Positions 34,034-42,793 of a DNA stretch of 64,000 nt are shown in pieces. This stretch comes from Clostridium magnum DSM 2767 (lineage in GTDB: Bacteria > Bacillota > Clostridia > Clostridiales > Clostridiaceae): contig NZ_LWAE01000009.1 in the NCBI RefSeq assembly GCF_001623875.1, forward strand, positions 1 through 64,000, written 5' to 3'. A program made the position numbers and the translations under genes. Position 1 is the stretch's first letter, and each line of letters opens with the position of its first letter. The notes under the pieces are model-generated. The model ran no database searches and was not told where the DNA came from. It saw only the letters and a list, made by a program, of their open reading frames with translations.

Positions 34034-35867
34034 TTATAAAGTTACTTTTGAACCAGTTGGAGAGGAAATAGTTGTCCCTGAAGGAAGTTCACTAAAAGAA
34101 TCAATTGCAAAAGCAGGTTTAGATTTTGATTTTCCTTGTGGGGGCAGAGGAACCTGTGGAAAATGCCGAATTAAAGTTTTAGGAAAACATTTAAGTCCCA
34201 CAGAAAAAGAGATTAAATATCTGGAAGAAGAAGAACTTTCAGAGGGTATACATCTTGCCTGTGAAATACAAGTTTTTGATGATATAACTGTGCAACTGAA
34301 TACAGGAAAAGAACAGGTGCATAATATACTACAATCTTCCGTTGAAAGATCTTTTATTATTGAACCTCTTCTAAAAAAGAATTATTCGGAGGTAGAGTTA
34401 CCTTCTTTACATGACCAAAAATCTGATTTAAAACGTTTAAAAGAAACACTCACATTGCAAAATCATGACTATGAAGATTTAAAAATAAGTATTCCTGTTC
34501 TACAGGACTTACCTTTTAGTCTTCGTGAAGCACAACATCATGTTACTGTAATTATTGACGAAAATGAAATATTAGGGATAGAAAAAGATGATACCACTGG
34601 AATAATGCTAGGTGTTGCCTTTGATATTGGTACTACAACTATTGTAGGATATCTATTAGATTTGCATACTGGAAAGGAACTAGCTGTTGCTTCTTCACTA
34701 AATCCACAGGTTAAATTTGGTGCAGACGTAATCTCCCGTACTACCTATGCCAACCAGAATATAGATGGTGTAAAAATGATGCAGTCTGCCCTTTTAAAAG
34801 TACTTGATAAATTAATTGGAGACACCTTAGAAAAGTCAGGCATGTCAAGAGATGAAGTTTATGCCATAACCGTCGTTGGAAACACCTGCATGCACCATCT
34901 TTTCTTAGGTTTAAGCCCTAAATACATTGCAGCTGTACCTTATGTTCCCGTAGTAAGCGAGCCTTTAGATTTAAAAGCTTCAGATTTTCAGTTTCACATT
35001 AATCCTGCAGGTAGGGTTTTCGTGCTTCCAAACATTGCTGGATTTGTAGGCGCAGACACAGTGGCAGTAGTTTTAGCTACTGAAATGGACAAGAGTAAAG
35101 ATATAAAATTGGCCATAGATATTGGTACAAATGGTGAGATGGTACTAGGTTCCTCTGAAAAACTTTTTTCTTGTTCCACAGCAGCAGGTCCTGCCTTTGA
35201 AGGAGCTCAAATAAGCAGCGGAATGAGAGGTGCTGCAGGGGCTATCGATCATGTACAATTTAGTGAAACAATGACTTATACGGTTATTGGTAATGAAAAA
35301 CCTCAAGGAATTTGTGGGTCTGGTCTGCTGGATACAATTGCTGGACTTGTAGAGCTTGGGATCATTAATAAAAGAGGTAAACTACTCTCTCCAGATCAGT
35401 TTACTAATCCTATTGCAAAAGCCTTTGAAAAACATATTATTAACTATAAAGATGCAAATGCTTTTTTAATGGTACCTGAATCTGAAACAGCCCACGGCAG
35501 GCCTATCATGATTACCCAAAATGATATAACCTCACTACAATTAGCTAAAGGTGCTATCTCAGCAGGTATTAAGATACTTATTGAAGAATGCAAAATAACC
35601 ATTAACGATATAAAAGAAGTCCTCTTAGCTGGCGCTTTTGGAAATTATATGGACCCACACAGCGCCTGTATAATTGGTCTAATACCAAAAGAGCTTGAGA
35701 GTAGAATAAGAATGGTAGGAAATGCTGCAGGCACTGGTTCGAAGCTTGCTTTGATATCACGCAGCGAATACAACCGTTCTGATATCATTGCCACTACCGT
35801 AAAATACATTGAATTAGCTGCCCAAAAACACTTCAATAAAGAATTTGCAAAAGGAATGCAATTTTAA
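34026..35867 (+). CDS. ATP-dependent reductive activator of corrinoid proteins (RACE-type)
   Basis: 613 residues. An N-terminal [2Fe-2S] ferredoxin domain has Cys38, Cys44, Cys47 and Cys79 (PCGGRGTCGKC, then LACEIQ). A linker follows, then the ASKHA ATPase (DUF4445-type) with GVAFDIGTTTIVGYLLDL, VVGNTCMHHLFLGL, LAIDIGTNGEMVLG and LAGAFGNYMDP. These enzymes reduce the inactive Co(II) form of methyl-carrying corrinoid proteins at the cost of ATP. GGAGG before 34026 fixes the start within the regulator's last codons. Confidence 0.94.
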   Translation: MNNYKVTFEPVGEEIVVPEGSSLKESIAKAGLDFDFPCGGRGTCGKCRIKVLGKHLSPTEKEIKYLEEEELSEGIHLACEIQVFDDITVQLNTGKEQVHNILQSSVERSFIIEPLLKKNYSEVELPSLHDQKSDLKRLKETLTLQNHDYEDLKISIPVLQDLPFSLREAQHHVTVIIDENEILGIEKDDTTGIMLGVAFDIGTTTIVGYLLDLHTGKELAVASSLNPQVKFGADVISRTTYANQNIDGVKMMQSALLKVLDKLIGDTLEKSGMSRDEVYAITVVGNTCMHHLFLGLSPKYIAAVPYVPVVSEPLDLKASDFQFHINPAGRVFVLPNIAGFVGADTVAVVLATEMDKSKDIKLAIDIGTNGEMVLGSSEKLFSCSTAAGPAFEGAQISSGMRGAAGAIDHVQFSETMTYTVIGNEKPQGICGSGLLDTIAGLVELGIINKRGKLLSPDQFTNPIAKAFEKHIINYKDANAFLMVPESETAHGRPIMITQNDITSLQLAKGAISAGIKILIEECKITINDIKEVLLAGAFGNYMDPHSACIIGLIPKELESRIRMVGNAAGTGSKLALISRSEYNRSDIIATTVKYIELAAQKHFNKEFAKGMQF

Positions 35868-35899
35868 GCTAAGTTTTCACTTATAGGCGCATACAACCA

Positions 35900-35948
35900 A
35901 AAGTAGACTTACACTCCGGAAAATGTTCCTGAAGTATAAGTCTACTTT
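35900..35948. terminator. Convergent terminator after the activator gene
   Basis: AAAGTAGACTTA pairs with TAAGTCTACTTT, with an inner ACT..AGT/GGAA..TTCC stem. It serves the plus-strand activator and the minus-strand GPH carrier. Confidence 0.85.
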
Positions 35949-35957
35949 CTTGTTTAT

Positions 35958-37331
35958 CTATATACTTGTGCTCTCTGATTTTCTTACTGCAATTTCTTTT
36001 TGCATCTTTTGAAGACTAGTAGGTGTAATTTTATAAAGCAATACAATGAAAATTAAACCTACTACCATAATAACTGCTGGAATTAATGCTATTCCATTTT
36101 TTATACCACTTATCAATTGTGCTGTAGGCTTCATATTTGCGACATATCCTGATCCTACAAGAATAGCAGTTATAATAACACTTCTTAAAAATATAGCAGT
36201 TTTAATTGGAAAACTTATTAATGACATGATAAAACCTCTCGCATTCTTTCCTGTTTTCCATTCACCATATTCTACAGTAGAGGAATACATAGCAACACCT
36301 AATGCATCAGGAATTCCATATCCTAAATATGCTACAAACATTACTACCATAAAGGAAACATAATTCATTGGAAGTGCCCATACAACAAGCAATCCAACTA
36401 TAAATGTTGAAATAGATAAAATGTAAGTGTTTCTTTCTCCAATTTTTTTGGCAATTGGATTAGTAAACGCAGCTCCAAAGAAACATACTACATTAAGACC
36501 TGTAAAAAATATGGTGATTACTGCTAGATTATTTACAACATATTTGAAATAATAAAATGCTAATCCAAAGATAACAAATCTTCCTAGATATCTACCAAGT
36601 TCACCTAACATCAATCCTATAAGAGGTGGATTTACTACTATTTGTTTTAACATCTCACCTACAGACATTTTTTCTTCTTTACCTGCTTGAGTAGATTCTC
36701 CACTATGTGCATAATCTTTTGTCATAAAGAATAATATATAATAACAAATAGTTAGGAAAATACCTGAAAGTATAACAGTTAAAGTATATCCCATCGCAGG
36801 ATTACCACTAGCTTTACCAATAACCAATATTAATGGCATACCTATCAAAGAAAAAGCAATAGATCCTAAGGAATTAAACATTCCTCTATTTGATGCCATA
36901 GCAATTCTCTCTTCCCTTACCTGTGTCATTGAAGAGTTCATTGCTATATGTCCTGCGTAAAAAATGTTCCAGATTAAATGGCTGACTATAAATCCTATTG
37001 AAATTATAACCGCATTAGTTGATGCAGAGCCTATCTTAGAAAACTGTAATATGAAAAATAGCACTGCAAAAGGAGGTCCTACCAATAACCATGAACGATA
37101 TTTACCCCATTTCATGTTACTCTTTTCCAATATGATACCTGCAGTAGGAACCCACACAATATCAAATATACTTGTAATCATCAATACAGTACCTGCTAAT
37201 GCTGCAGGTATCTTAGCATAGTCCGTTAAGAATGCTGCAAAGTAGAATACCTCCATGTTTACAAATAACTGAAATCCAAAGGATGGTAATCCATAAAGAT
37301 TAATAATGGACTTTTTTAAACTTTTCTCCAT
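35958..37331 (-). CDS. GPH-family (MelB-like) transporter, copy 1
   Basis: 457 residues with about 12 membrane spans. The N-terminal VWVPTAGIILEKSNMKWGKYRSW and the VEYGEWKTGKNARGF motif are those of glycoside-pentoside-hexuronide:cation symporters. Charged loop KKIGERNTY is also typical. Set beside methyltransferase genes, it may import a methylated or glycosylated aromatic; this is inference. A GGAGG site precedes the start. A related carrier lies at 51306-52685. Confidence 0.86.
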   Translation of the reverse strand: MEKSLKKSIINLYGLPSFGFQLFVNMEVFYFAAFLTDYAKIPAALAGTVLMITSIFDIVWVPTAGIILEKSNMKWGKYRSWLLVGPPFAVLFFILQFSKIGSASTNAVIISIGFIVSHLIWNIFYAGHIAMNSSMTQVREERIAMASNRGMFNSLGSIAFSLIGMPLILVIGKASGNPAMGYTLTVILSGIFLTICYYILFFMTKDYAHSGESTQAGKEEKMSVGEMLKQIVVNPPLIGLMLGELGRYLGRFVIFGLAFYYFKYVVNNLAVITIFFTGLNVVCFFGAAFTNPIAKKIGERNTYILSISTFIVGLLVVWALPMNYVSFMVVMFVAYLGYGIPDALGVAMYSSTVEYGEWKTGKNARGFIMSLISFPIKTAIFLRSVIITAILVGSGYVANMKPTAQLISGIKNGIALIPAVIMVVGLIFIVLLYKITPTSLQKMQKEIAVRKSESTSI

Positions 37332-37430
37332 AATACTATCCCCTCCAATATTTTATAATAATTTAATTATATTAATCATAATATTCCATAAATAAAGACT
37401 AGTACTTATTGACTTTTGAATGTTAGGTAA

Positions 37431-37489
37431 GTTTAACTAAGAGTCAGGTTGGGTTTGAAACCCTATCTGATTCAAGTTTCCACTTCATA
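37431..37489. repeat. Dispersed structured repeat, half copy E
   Basis: Only the second hairpin is present (AGTCAGGTTGGGTTT with AAACCCTATCTGATT) and the CACTTCAT end. The base changes are compensated in both arms (GGGTTT/AAACCC), which keeps the stem. It abuts the stop of methyltransferase copy 1. Confidence 0.8.
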
Positions 37490-37493
37490 TAGG

Positions 37494-38600
37494 TTATTTA
37501 CCAGTTGCGGCTGAAATCATAGCTCTTACATTTTCAACCTTAGCATTCGGAGGTATTGAACATCCACTTGATAGAATAAATCCTGTTCCCATATCCTTTA
37601 TAAGTTGAGCGGAATAATTGTATACTTCATCAGGAGTACCAAGAGCAAGTTTCGCTACTGGAACATCTCCTTTAATACATGCATTACTTCCAAGAATTTC
37701 TTTTATCTTATAGATATCTGTTCCTCCATCTGTTTCAAATACAATTTTTCCTTTTGGGAAATCCTTAAAATAATTAAGGTCACGCTCCCAGTTCCCATCA
37801 ATGTGTATATTACATACAGCACCTTCTTCTATAACCGCATCTGCTGTCTCCTTAATATATTTCCATACAAAGCGCTCCCATAATTTAGGTGAGAAGAATT
37901 CACTAGCTCCACGGGCTGGTGAAAGGAATACTACTGAAGCTTTAGTATCTCTGATTTGTTTTCTAATTCCTTCAATTACTTCTTTTTGCATAACTTCTAG
38001 TGTTGCTTCAACCTTATCAGGAATCTTAAATAAGTCTCTCATAAACTTAACCATTGAGCGACCGCCGCCTAAGTATTCATTTACTGTTAAACATGTAGAT
38101 TGTTTATATAGCACATATCCAGCATCAGTGATGTTTTTAGATGCTTGTGGTGCATAAGCTAAACTTTCCATAATCTCATCAACATTTATTTTTAATCTAT
38201 CTCTCAAATACCCTGGTGCAAAACTACTCCAGCCTTTGCTTATAATTGTATCGTAATCTTCTGAAAACAACATTTCTGCTTCATCAAGCTGCCATAGCAT
38301 ATTATCAGCTAAGTCACGTCCTGGGAGTTTAACTCTTGCCAAAAATGTCAATGGGAATATAGGACCTGCAGAAAAGGCTGATTCACTTCCATCTACATCT
38401 CCTAAATCTTTTAATGATTCTAATATAATTTTATTTGATTCTTTTACACCTTTGCAAATGTCAGCTAATGTATATCCCATATGAGTAGCACAGAAACCGT
38501 CCATTTGTAATATAACTGGTGGTCTATCAGTTTTTTCTAATGCTAAAGTCTTATTTAATCTCTCTAAACGCTCATTGTATAATTCTTGTGTTGTTTTCAT
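37494..38600 (-). CDS. UroD-type corrinoid methyltransferase, copy 1
   Basis: 368 residues of the uroporphyrinogen decarboxylase/MtaA superfamily, acting as a methyltransferase that loads methyl groups onto a corrinoid protein. Marks are LEKTDRPPVILQMDGFC, YLGGGRSMVKFMRDL, SPARGASEFFSPKLWERF, CNIHIDGNWERDLNYF and SSGCSIPPNAK. The zinc motif of MtaA, His-x-Cys, reads His-x-Asp here (HID). The first four residues after the start match copies 2 and 3, but the overall sequence is the most divergent. The corrinoid gene upstream is broken, so this protein must use another partner or is redundant. Confidence 0.87.
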   Translation of the reverse strand: MKTTQELYNERLERLNKTLALEKTDRPPVILQMDGFCATHMGYTLADICKGVKESNKIILESLKDLGDVDGSESAFSAGPIFPLTFLARVKLPGRDLADNMLWQLDEAEMLFSEDYDTIISKGWSSFAPGYLRDRLKINVDEIMESLAYAPQASKNITDAGYVLYKQSTCLTVNEYLGGGRSMVKFMRDLFKIPDKVEATLEVMQKEVIEGIRKQIRDTKASVVFLSPARGASEFFSPKLWERFVWKYIKETADAVIEEGAVCNIHIDGNWERDLNYFKDFPKGKIVFETDGGTDIYKIKEILGSNACIKGDVPVAKLALGTPDEVYNYSAQLIKDMGTGFILSSGCSIPPNAKVENVRAMISAATGK

Positions 38601-38604
38601 ACTG

Positions 38605-38921
38605 CTACACCTCCACAAATTTTTTACAATAATCTACAGTACTCTGTGCATTCTTAGCTACTACATCTGCTTTTACATACTTACCAGTAGCCTCATCAAC
38701 TGGTCCTCCGCCAATCAAAACCTTTACATCATTTCCAAGTCCTGCATCTTCTATAGCTTGTACACATTTCTTAACATTATCAAAACATGTAGTAAGAAGA
38801 CATGAAATACCAACTACTTTAGGCTTGTACTGTTTTATAGCTTCAATAAATTTAGCTGTTGGTACATCAACCCCTAAATCGATTACTTCAAAGCCATTGC
38901 TTCTACCAACTTTTTACTTAT
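38605..38921 (-). pseudogene. Corrinoid protein gene with an internal deletion
   Basis: The C-terminal half is intact (IDLGVDVPTAKFIEAIKQYK to YCKKFVEV, stop at 38605-38607). The first eight codons (SKKLVEA) are also present, joined directly to the GFEV segment. The joint lies where the intact gene has AGAAGCAATGGC near its start and AGAAGTAATGGC near codon 110. A deletion of about 310 bp between these repeats explains it. The joint is out of frame, the ATG is ATA, and the Co-ligating His is gone. It precedes methyltransferase copy 1. Confidence 0.88.
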
Positions 38922-39009
38922 AATATCTCCCTCCTTAAAACACTCTATTAATTGTTATAAAACCTTTTCCTAAAAATATATTTTTGTACATTTATCTATA
39001 TACATATAT

Positions 39010-39077
39010 TATCATACATGTTTTAACAAAACATCTTACATAATGCTTAAAATTTATGTATAAATTTATACATTATG
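39010..39077 (-). promoter_or_regulatory. Methyltransferase promoter module, copy 2
   Basis: Minus strand: CATTATGTAA, 19 bases, TATGATA (39010-39016 on plus). Upstream, CATAATG and CATTATG form a dyad and ATGTATAAATTTATACAT is a perfect 18-base palindrome. It drives the broken corrinoid gene and methyltransferase copy 1. Confidence 0.75.
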
Positions 39078-39126
39078 CCTTTTTTACAGTTATTATTTTA
39101 ATATTTAAATTTGTAACACAATAAAA

Positions 39127-39179
39127 AGCGTAGTTCAAATTACAAGTTGTGAATTAAATATTGCTTAATTTGACTACGC
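39127..39179 (-). terminator. Terminator after methyltransferase copy 2
   Basis: GCGTAGTTCAAATTA pairs with TTAATTTGACTACGC (one bulge), T-rich beyond on the minus strand, 22 bases after the stop. Confidence 0.78.
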
Positions 39180-39200
39180 CTCATATATTTTGGAGTTTTT

Positions 39201-40307
39201 TTACTTACCAGTAGCCGCTGCAAGCATTGCTTTTATGTTTTCAACTTTAGCATTTGGAGGTATTGAGCATCCGCTAGAAAGAATAAGTCCTGGGCCAACA
39301 TCTTTAATAATTCTTGTACAGTAATCATATACTTCATCTGGAGTGCCAAGAACAAGCTTTTGTGATGGAACATCTCCTTTAATACACATACGGTCTCCAA
39401 GTTTTTCTTTTATCTTATAAATGTCTGTTGTTCCATCAGTTTCAAATACGCATTTTCCTTTAGGGAAAGCCTTAAAGTAATCCAAATCACGTTCCCAATT
39501 TGAATCACAATGAATATCGCATATGGCACCCTCTTCTATAATCATGTCTGCTGTTTCCTTTATATACTTCCATACAAAACGTTCCCATAACTTTGGTGAA
39601 TAGAACTCACTAGCCCCTCGTGCTGGAGAAACGAAAACAACTGTAGGTTTTAGTTGTCTGATTTGTTGTCTTAAGCTTTCAAGATTCTCTTTTTGAATAA
39701 CTTCTAATACTGCCTCAACTTTATCTGGCATCCTAAATAGGTCTCTCATGAATTTTGTCATTGAACGTCCGCCGCCTAAATACTCATTAACAGTTGTAGT
39801 CACAACTGGACTATATACTAAAAATCCAGCGTCTTCAACATTTTTCATAGCTTGAGGAATATAAGCCATCTCTTCCGTAAGTGCACCCAAATTAACTTTT
39901 AATTTATCTTCTACAAAGCCTGGCATAAAGCTATTCCAGCCTTTATTAATAATTGTATCATAGTCTTCTACTGTCATCAGTTCCCTTTCGTCTAATTGCC
40001 AAAGCATATTATCAGGAAGTTCACGACCAGGAAGTTTAATTCTTGACATAAATATCAAAGGAAATATTCTAGCAACATTAAAAGTCGCAGTTGCTCCATC
40101 AAAATCTTCAAAATATTTCAATGAATCCACAATAACTTTATTTGAATATTCAATACTCTTGCAAAATTCCGACAATTTTACACCTTGTTGTACAGCACAA
40201 AAGGAATCCCCCATCATAACAACAGGCGTTCTATCAGGTTTTTCTAAGTTTAATGCCTTTTTAAATCTGGTAAAACGCTCATTATATAATTGTTCTGTTG
40301 TTTTCAT
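39201..40307 (-). CDS. UroD-type corrinoid methyltransferase, copy 2
   Basis: 368 residues. Marks match copy 1: LEKPDRTPVVMMGDSFCAVQ, YLGGGRSMTKFMRDL, SPARGASEFYSPKLWERF, CDIHCDSNWERDLDYF and SSGCSIPPNAK. It is much closer to copy 3 (57873-58979) than to copy 1. The position of the zinc Cys in MtaA is again Asp (H-C-D). GGAGGTG fixes the ATG at 40307. It is the last gene of a six-gene operon whose corrinoid partner is immediately upstream. The methyl donor is unknown; O-demethylation of methoxyaromatics is one possibility. Confidence 0.9.
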   Translation of the reverse strand: MKTTEQLYNERFTRFKKALNLEKPDRTPVVMMGDSFCAVQQGVKLSEFCKSIEYSNKVIVDSLKYFEDFDGATATFNVARIFPLIFMSRIKLPGRELPDNMLWQLDERELMTVEDYDTIINKGWNSFMPGFVEDKLKVNLGALTEEMAYIPQAMKNVEDAGFLVYSPVVTTTVNEYLGGGRSMTKFMRDLFRMPDKVEAVLEVIQKENLESLRQQIRQLKPTVVFVSPARGASEFYSPKLWERFVWKYIKETADMIIEEGAICDIHCDSNWERDLDYFKAFPKGKCVFETDGTTDIYKIKEKLGDRMCIKGDVPSQKLVLGTPDEVYDYCTRIIKDVGPGLILSSGCSIPPNAKVENIKAMLAAATGK

Positions 40308-40311
40308 ATTA

Positions 40312-40935
40312 TTACACCTCCACAAATTGTTTGCAATAATCAACAGTGTTTTGTGCATTCTTAGCTACAATATCTGCCTTTACATATTTGCCTGTAGCCT
40401 CATCAACTGGGCCTCCTCCGATAAGAACCTTTGTATCATTTTTAAGTCCTGCATCTTCTATTGCCTGTATACATTCCTTAACATTATCAAAACATGTAGT
40501 CAAAAGACATGAAATACCAACTACTTTTGGCTTGTACTGCTTTATAGCTTCAATAAATTTAGCTGTAGGTACATCAACACCTAAATCGATTACTTCAAAG
40601 CCATTACTTCTCATTACTGTTGTTACGATATTTTTTCCTATATCATGGATATCGTCATAGATTGTCCCTAAAACAAAAACTCCATATTTAGATGATCCTG
40701 ATTGTTCCATTCCGCCAAGTAATTGTGAAGCCTCATTAAATACTTCTGCTGACATAATAAGCTCTGATAAGAAGTATTCTTTTTCTTCAAATCTCTTTCC
40801 TACAATCCCCATACCTTCCTGTAAACTTTCTATAATTTCTAGTGGATCTACTCCCTGATCCTTTAATGCTTTTACCTCTGAAATTACTATATCCTCATCA
40901 AGATCTGCCATTGCTTCTACTAATTTTTTACTCAT
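40312..40935 (-). CDS. Corrinoid protein, copy 2
   Basis: 207 residues. Co-ligating motif DIHDIG in TIYDDIHDIGKNI, VVGISCLLTTCFDN and VLIGGGPVDEATGKY. It is nearly identical to copy 3 (58981-59607) and to what remains of the broken copy at 38605. Four bases separate it from methyltransferase copy 2, so the two form a carrier/enzyme pair. Position after the His-rich and GTPase genes suggests those may help load or activate its metal centre. Confidence 0.94.
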   Translation of the reverse strand: MSKKLVEAMADLDEDIVISEVKALKDQGVDPLEIIESLQEGMGIVGKRFEEKEYFLSELIMSAEVFNEASQLLGGMEQSGSSKYGVFVLGTIYDDIHDIGKNIVTTVMRSNGFEVIDLGVDVPTAKFIEAIKQYKPKVVGISCLLTTCFDNVKECIQAIEDAGLKNDTKVLIGGGPVDEATGKYVKADIVAKNAQNTVDYCKQFVEV

Positions 40936-40966
40936 AATATCTCCTCCTAAATAATTCTTTTATATA

Positions 40967-41452
40967 TTAACTGCGATGTGGTAACCTTCTATCCAAGTTT
41001 TCTAAGGTTATTGATCGCAAAGTCTGTTCATCAGTTCCAAAAATTATTGCAGTCATATTTATAGTAATATTTTTTATATTATTGTCCTGATACTTCTCTG
41101 AGGATTTAATGTTAATGTTTTTACCAGTAGTAGAAAGCCAAAGATTAAAACCTTTTTCATTTTCAGCAAAAATTTTAATATGTCCAATAAAATACTTGTT
41201 ATCTGATACCCAAAGTTTAAGACTTTCCACCCAATCCACTAGGCAGCTTTTCAACTCATCTGCTGTTACTTCTTTATCAAGTTCAAAGGAAGTTGAGTAT
41301 GAGAAAACCGCTGGAACTTCCTTCAGCTCTCCATATAAAGCTTCATGGGAATGATCATGATTGCATCCACAATTATGCTGATGCTTATTATACTTAGTAG
41401 GTTTATGCACTTTATTAACTTTATTAACTGAAGGTTTCTGAATTTTATTCAC
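40967..41452 (-). CDS. Histidine-rich CobW C-terminal-like protein
   Basis: 161 residues. The first 37 are basic and His/Cys-rich (HQHNCGCNHDHSHE), a metal-binding tail. Residues 45-160 resemble the CobW C-terminal domain (FSYSTSFELDKEVTADELKS, ITINMTAIIFGT). It starts eight bases inside the GTPase gene. Together the two genes look like a CobW protein split between its GTPase and its C-terminal domain. A metal-delivery role is inferred from family and context. Confidence 0.6.
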   Translation of the reverse strand: MNKIQKPSVNKVNKVHKPTKYNKHQHNCGCNHDHSHEALYGELKEVPAVFSYSTSFELDKEVTADELKSCLVDWVESLKLWVSDNKYFIGHIKIFAENEKGFNLWLSTTGKNINIKSSEKYQDNNIKNITINMTAIIFGTDEQTLRSITLENLDRRLPHRS

Positions 41453-42053
41453 AGATTTTCGTCACCTCTTCCCAAATACAATCCTTTACTTCTATATTTG
41501 CAGATACTTTGTGTATATTAGCTTTTGAATTAAGTTCTTTTACTCGATTTTCTACCTGGTTTAACTCTGTATCAGTTACCAAGTCTACTTTATTAATAAG
41601 TATTGTATCTCCTTGTGATACCTGGTTTTCCACAAGTACCGGTGTTATAGTAGAAAGTTCCTCCCATCGCTCTGCATCAACTACAGTTACAGTTCTTATA
41701 CTTTCTATTCCCCTGCCATATTTATTTATATTACCCAATATTTTACTCGGATAAGCAAGTCCAGTAGTTTCAATAATTACCCACTTAGGATTAATTTTCT
41801 CATTAATATCATTTAGTGTAGTTATTAAATCAGAAGTAAGTTGACAACAAATGCATCCTGCAAATAATTCTCTTACGCTGTAGCCATCTGATTTAAGTAC
41901 TTTATCATCGATTCCTATTTCTCCAACCTCATTCTCAATGATTACTAAATTTGACTTTATCGAATCGTCACTTTCAACAAGGAAATGTGCTAACGAGAGT
42001 ATCACGCTTGTTTTTCCTGAGCCAAGGAATCCCCCAAAAATAATCAAATTCAT
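41445..42053 (-). CDS. G3E-family (CobW-like) GTPase domain protein
   Basis: 202 residues covering only the GTPase part. Walker A is GGFLGSGKTSVI, the metal-binding CxCC is FAGCICCQL, G3 lies in VIIETTGLA, and the NKVD base motif is ILINKVDLV. Full-length CobW and related proteins add a C-terminal domain, found here as a separate overlapping gene. G3E GTPases deliver metals or cofactors (Co, Zn, Ni, B12 mutase). In a corrinoid operon, help with cobalt or zinc handling of the methyltransferase is plausible. Confidence 0.85.
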   Translation of the reverse strand: MNLIIFGGFLGSGKTSVILSLAHFLVESDDSIKSNLVIIENEVGEIGIDDKVLKSDGYSVRELFAGCICCQLTSDLITTLNDINEKINPKWVIIETTGLAYPSKILGNINKYGRGIESIRTVTVVDAERWEELSTITPVLVENQVSQGDTILINKVDLVTDTELNQVENRVKELNSKANIHKVSANIEVKDCIWEEVTKICE

Positions 42054-42070
42054 TTTATCACACCTTCCTT

Positions 42071-42793
42071 TTACTTTGAGTTAAAGTCCAAGTTACAATT
42101 ACAATCACTACAAACTTCCTCTGCCGCATTACCATAAATATGTTCCACTGTAATTGTCTCATTTGGATTAATCAGTACAAAATCCTCATCCCAGGGACCG
42201 GTCAACAATTTTTTAATATATGTTAGAGTTCCTGGAAGAACTTCTTGTTTTAACTTTAAATCTTCTGCAATTTTTTCAGTTTTTTCTAAAAATTCCTTTG
42301 TATTAAAAGCATTCGTTTCAATAACACCTAGTCTTTTATAATGCTGAAGCATTATTTTATATATTCTATCAGCTTTAACTTTTCCATATCGTTTTACTGT
42401 ATCCTGATACTCAACCCATATATTCTTTTCATAATCTAGCCAACCTTTAGTCAAAAAATAAGTTCCCATTTCACTTGATATCTTTTTCCGTTTTTCACAG
42501 GAACCTAATAATAAAGTAATACAATCATCTACTCGGGGAAAAATAATTTGATAGTCTGCTGATTTTAGCCCTAATATTGCATTGCCACAATATCCAAAGG
42601 CTAAGAGTACCTGATCTACATTTGATATATGATCTAGCTCTTGCTGCATACGTTTTTTTAATGATTCAGGCTCTATATGAAGACTTGACTCTATCCATAG
42701 TATAGGATACTTACAACCGGTTTCATTAACAGCTGCATTTAACTCCTCTGCAATAGTTCGGCATGCTATAATTACCCTGTTCATCTTACTCAT
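42071..42793 (-). CDS. DUF1638-domain protein
   Basis: 240 residues; AAGGA precedes the ATG at 42793, which overlaps the previous gene by eight bases. The fold marks of DUF1638 are VIIACRTIAEELNAAVNETG, WIESSLHIEPESLKKRMQ and LLAFGYCGNAILGL, with Cys pairs (VDDCITLLLGSCEKRK). The C-terminus ends CSDCNCNLDF, a likely metal site. DUF1638 proteins occur near methylamine and corrinoid methyltransferase genes in methanogens and acetogens, with no established function. Confidence 0.78.
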   Translation of the reverse strand: MSKMNRVIIACRTIAEELNAAVNETGCKYPILWIESSLHIEPESLKKRMQQELDHISNVDQVLLAFGYCGNAILGLKSADYQIIFPRVDDCITLLLGSCEKRKKISSEMGTYFLTKGWLDYEKNIWVEYQDTVKRYGKVKADRIYKIMLQHYKRLGVIETNAFNTKEFLEKTEKIAEDLKLKQEVLPGTLTYIKKLLTGPWDEDFVLINPNETITVEHIYGNAAEEVCSDCNCNLDFNSK

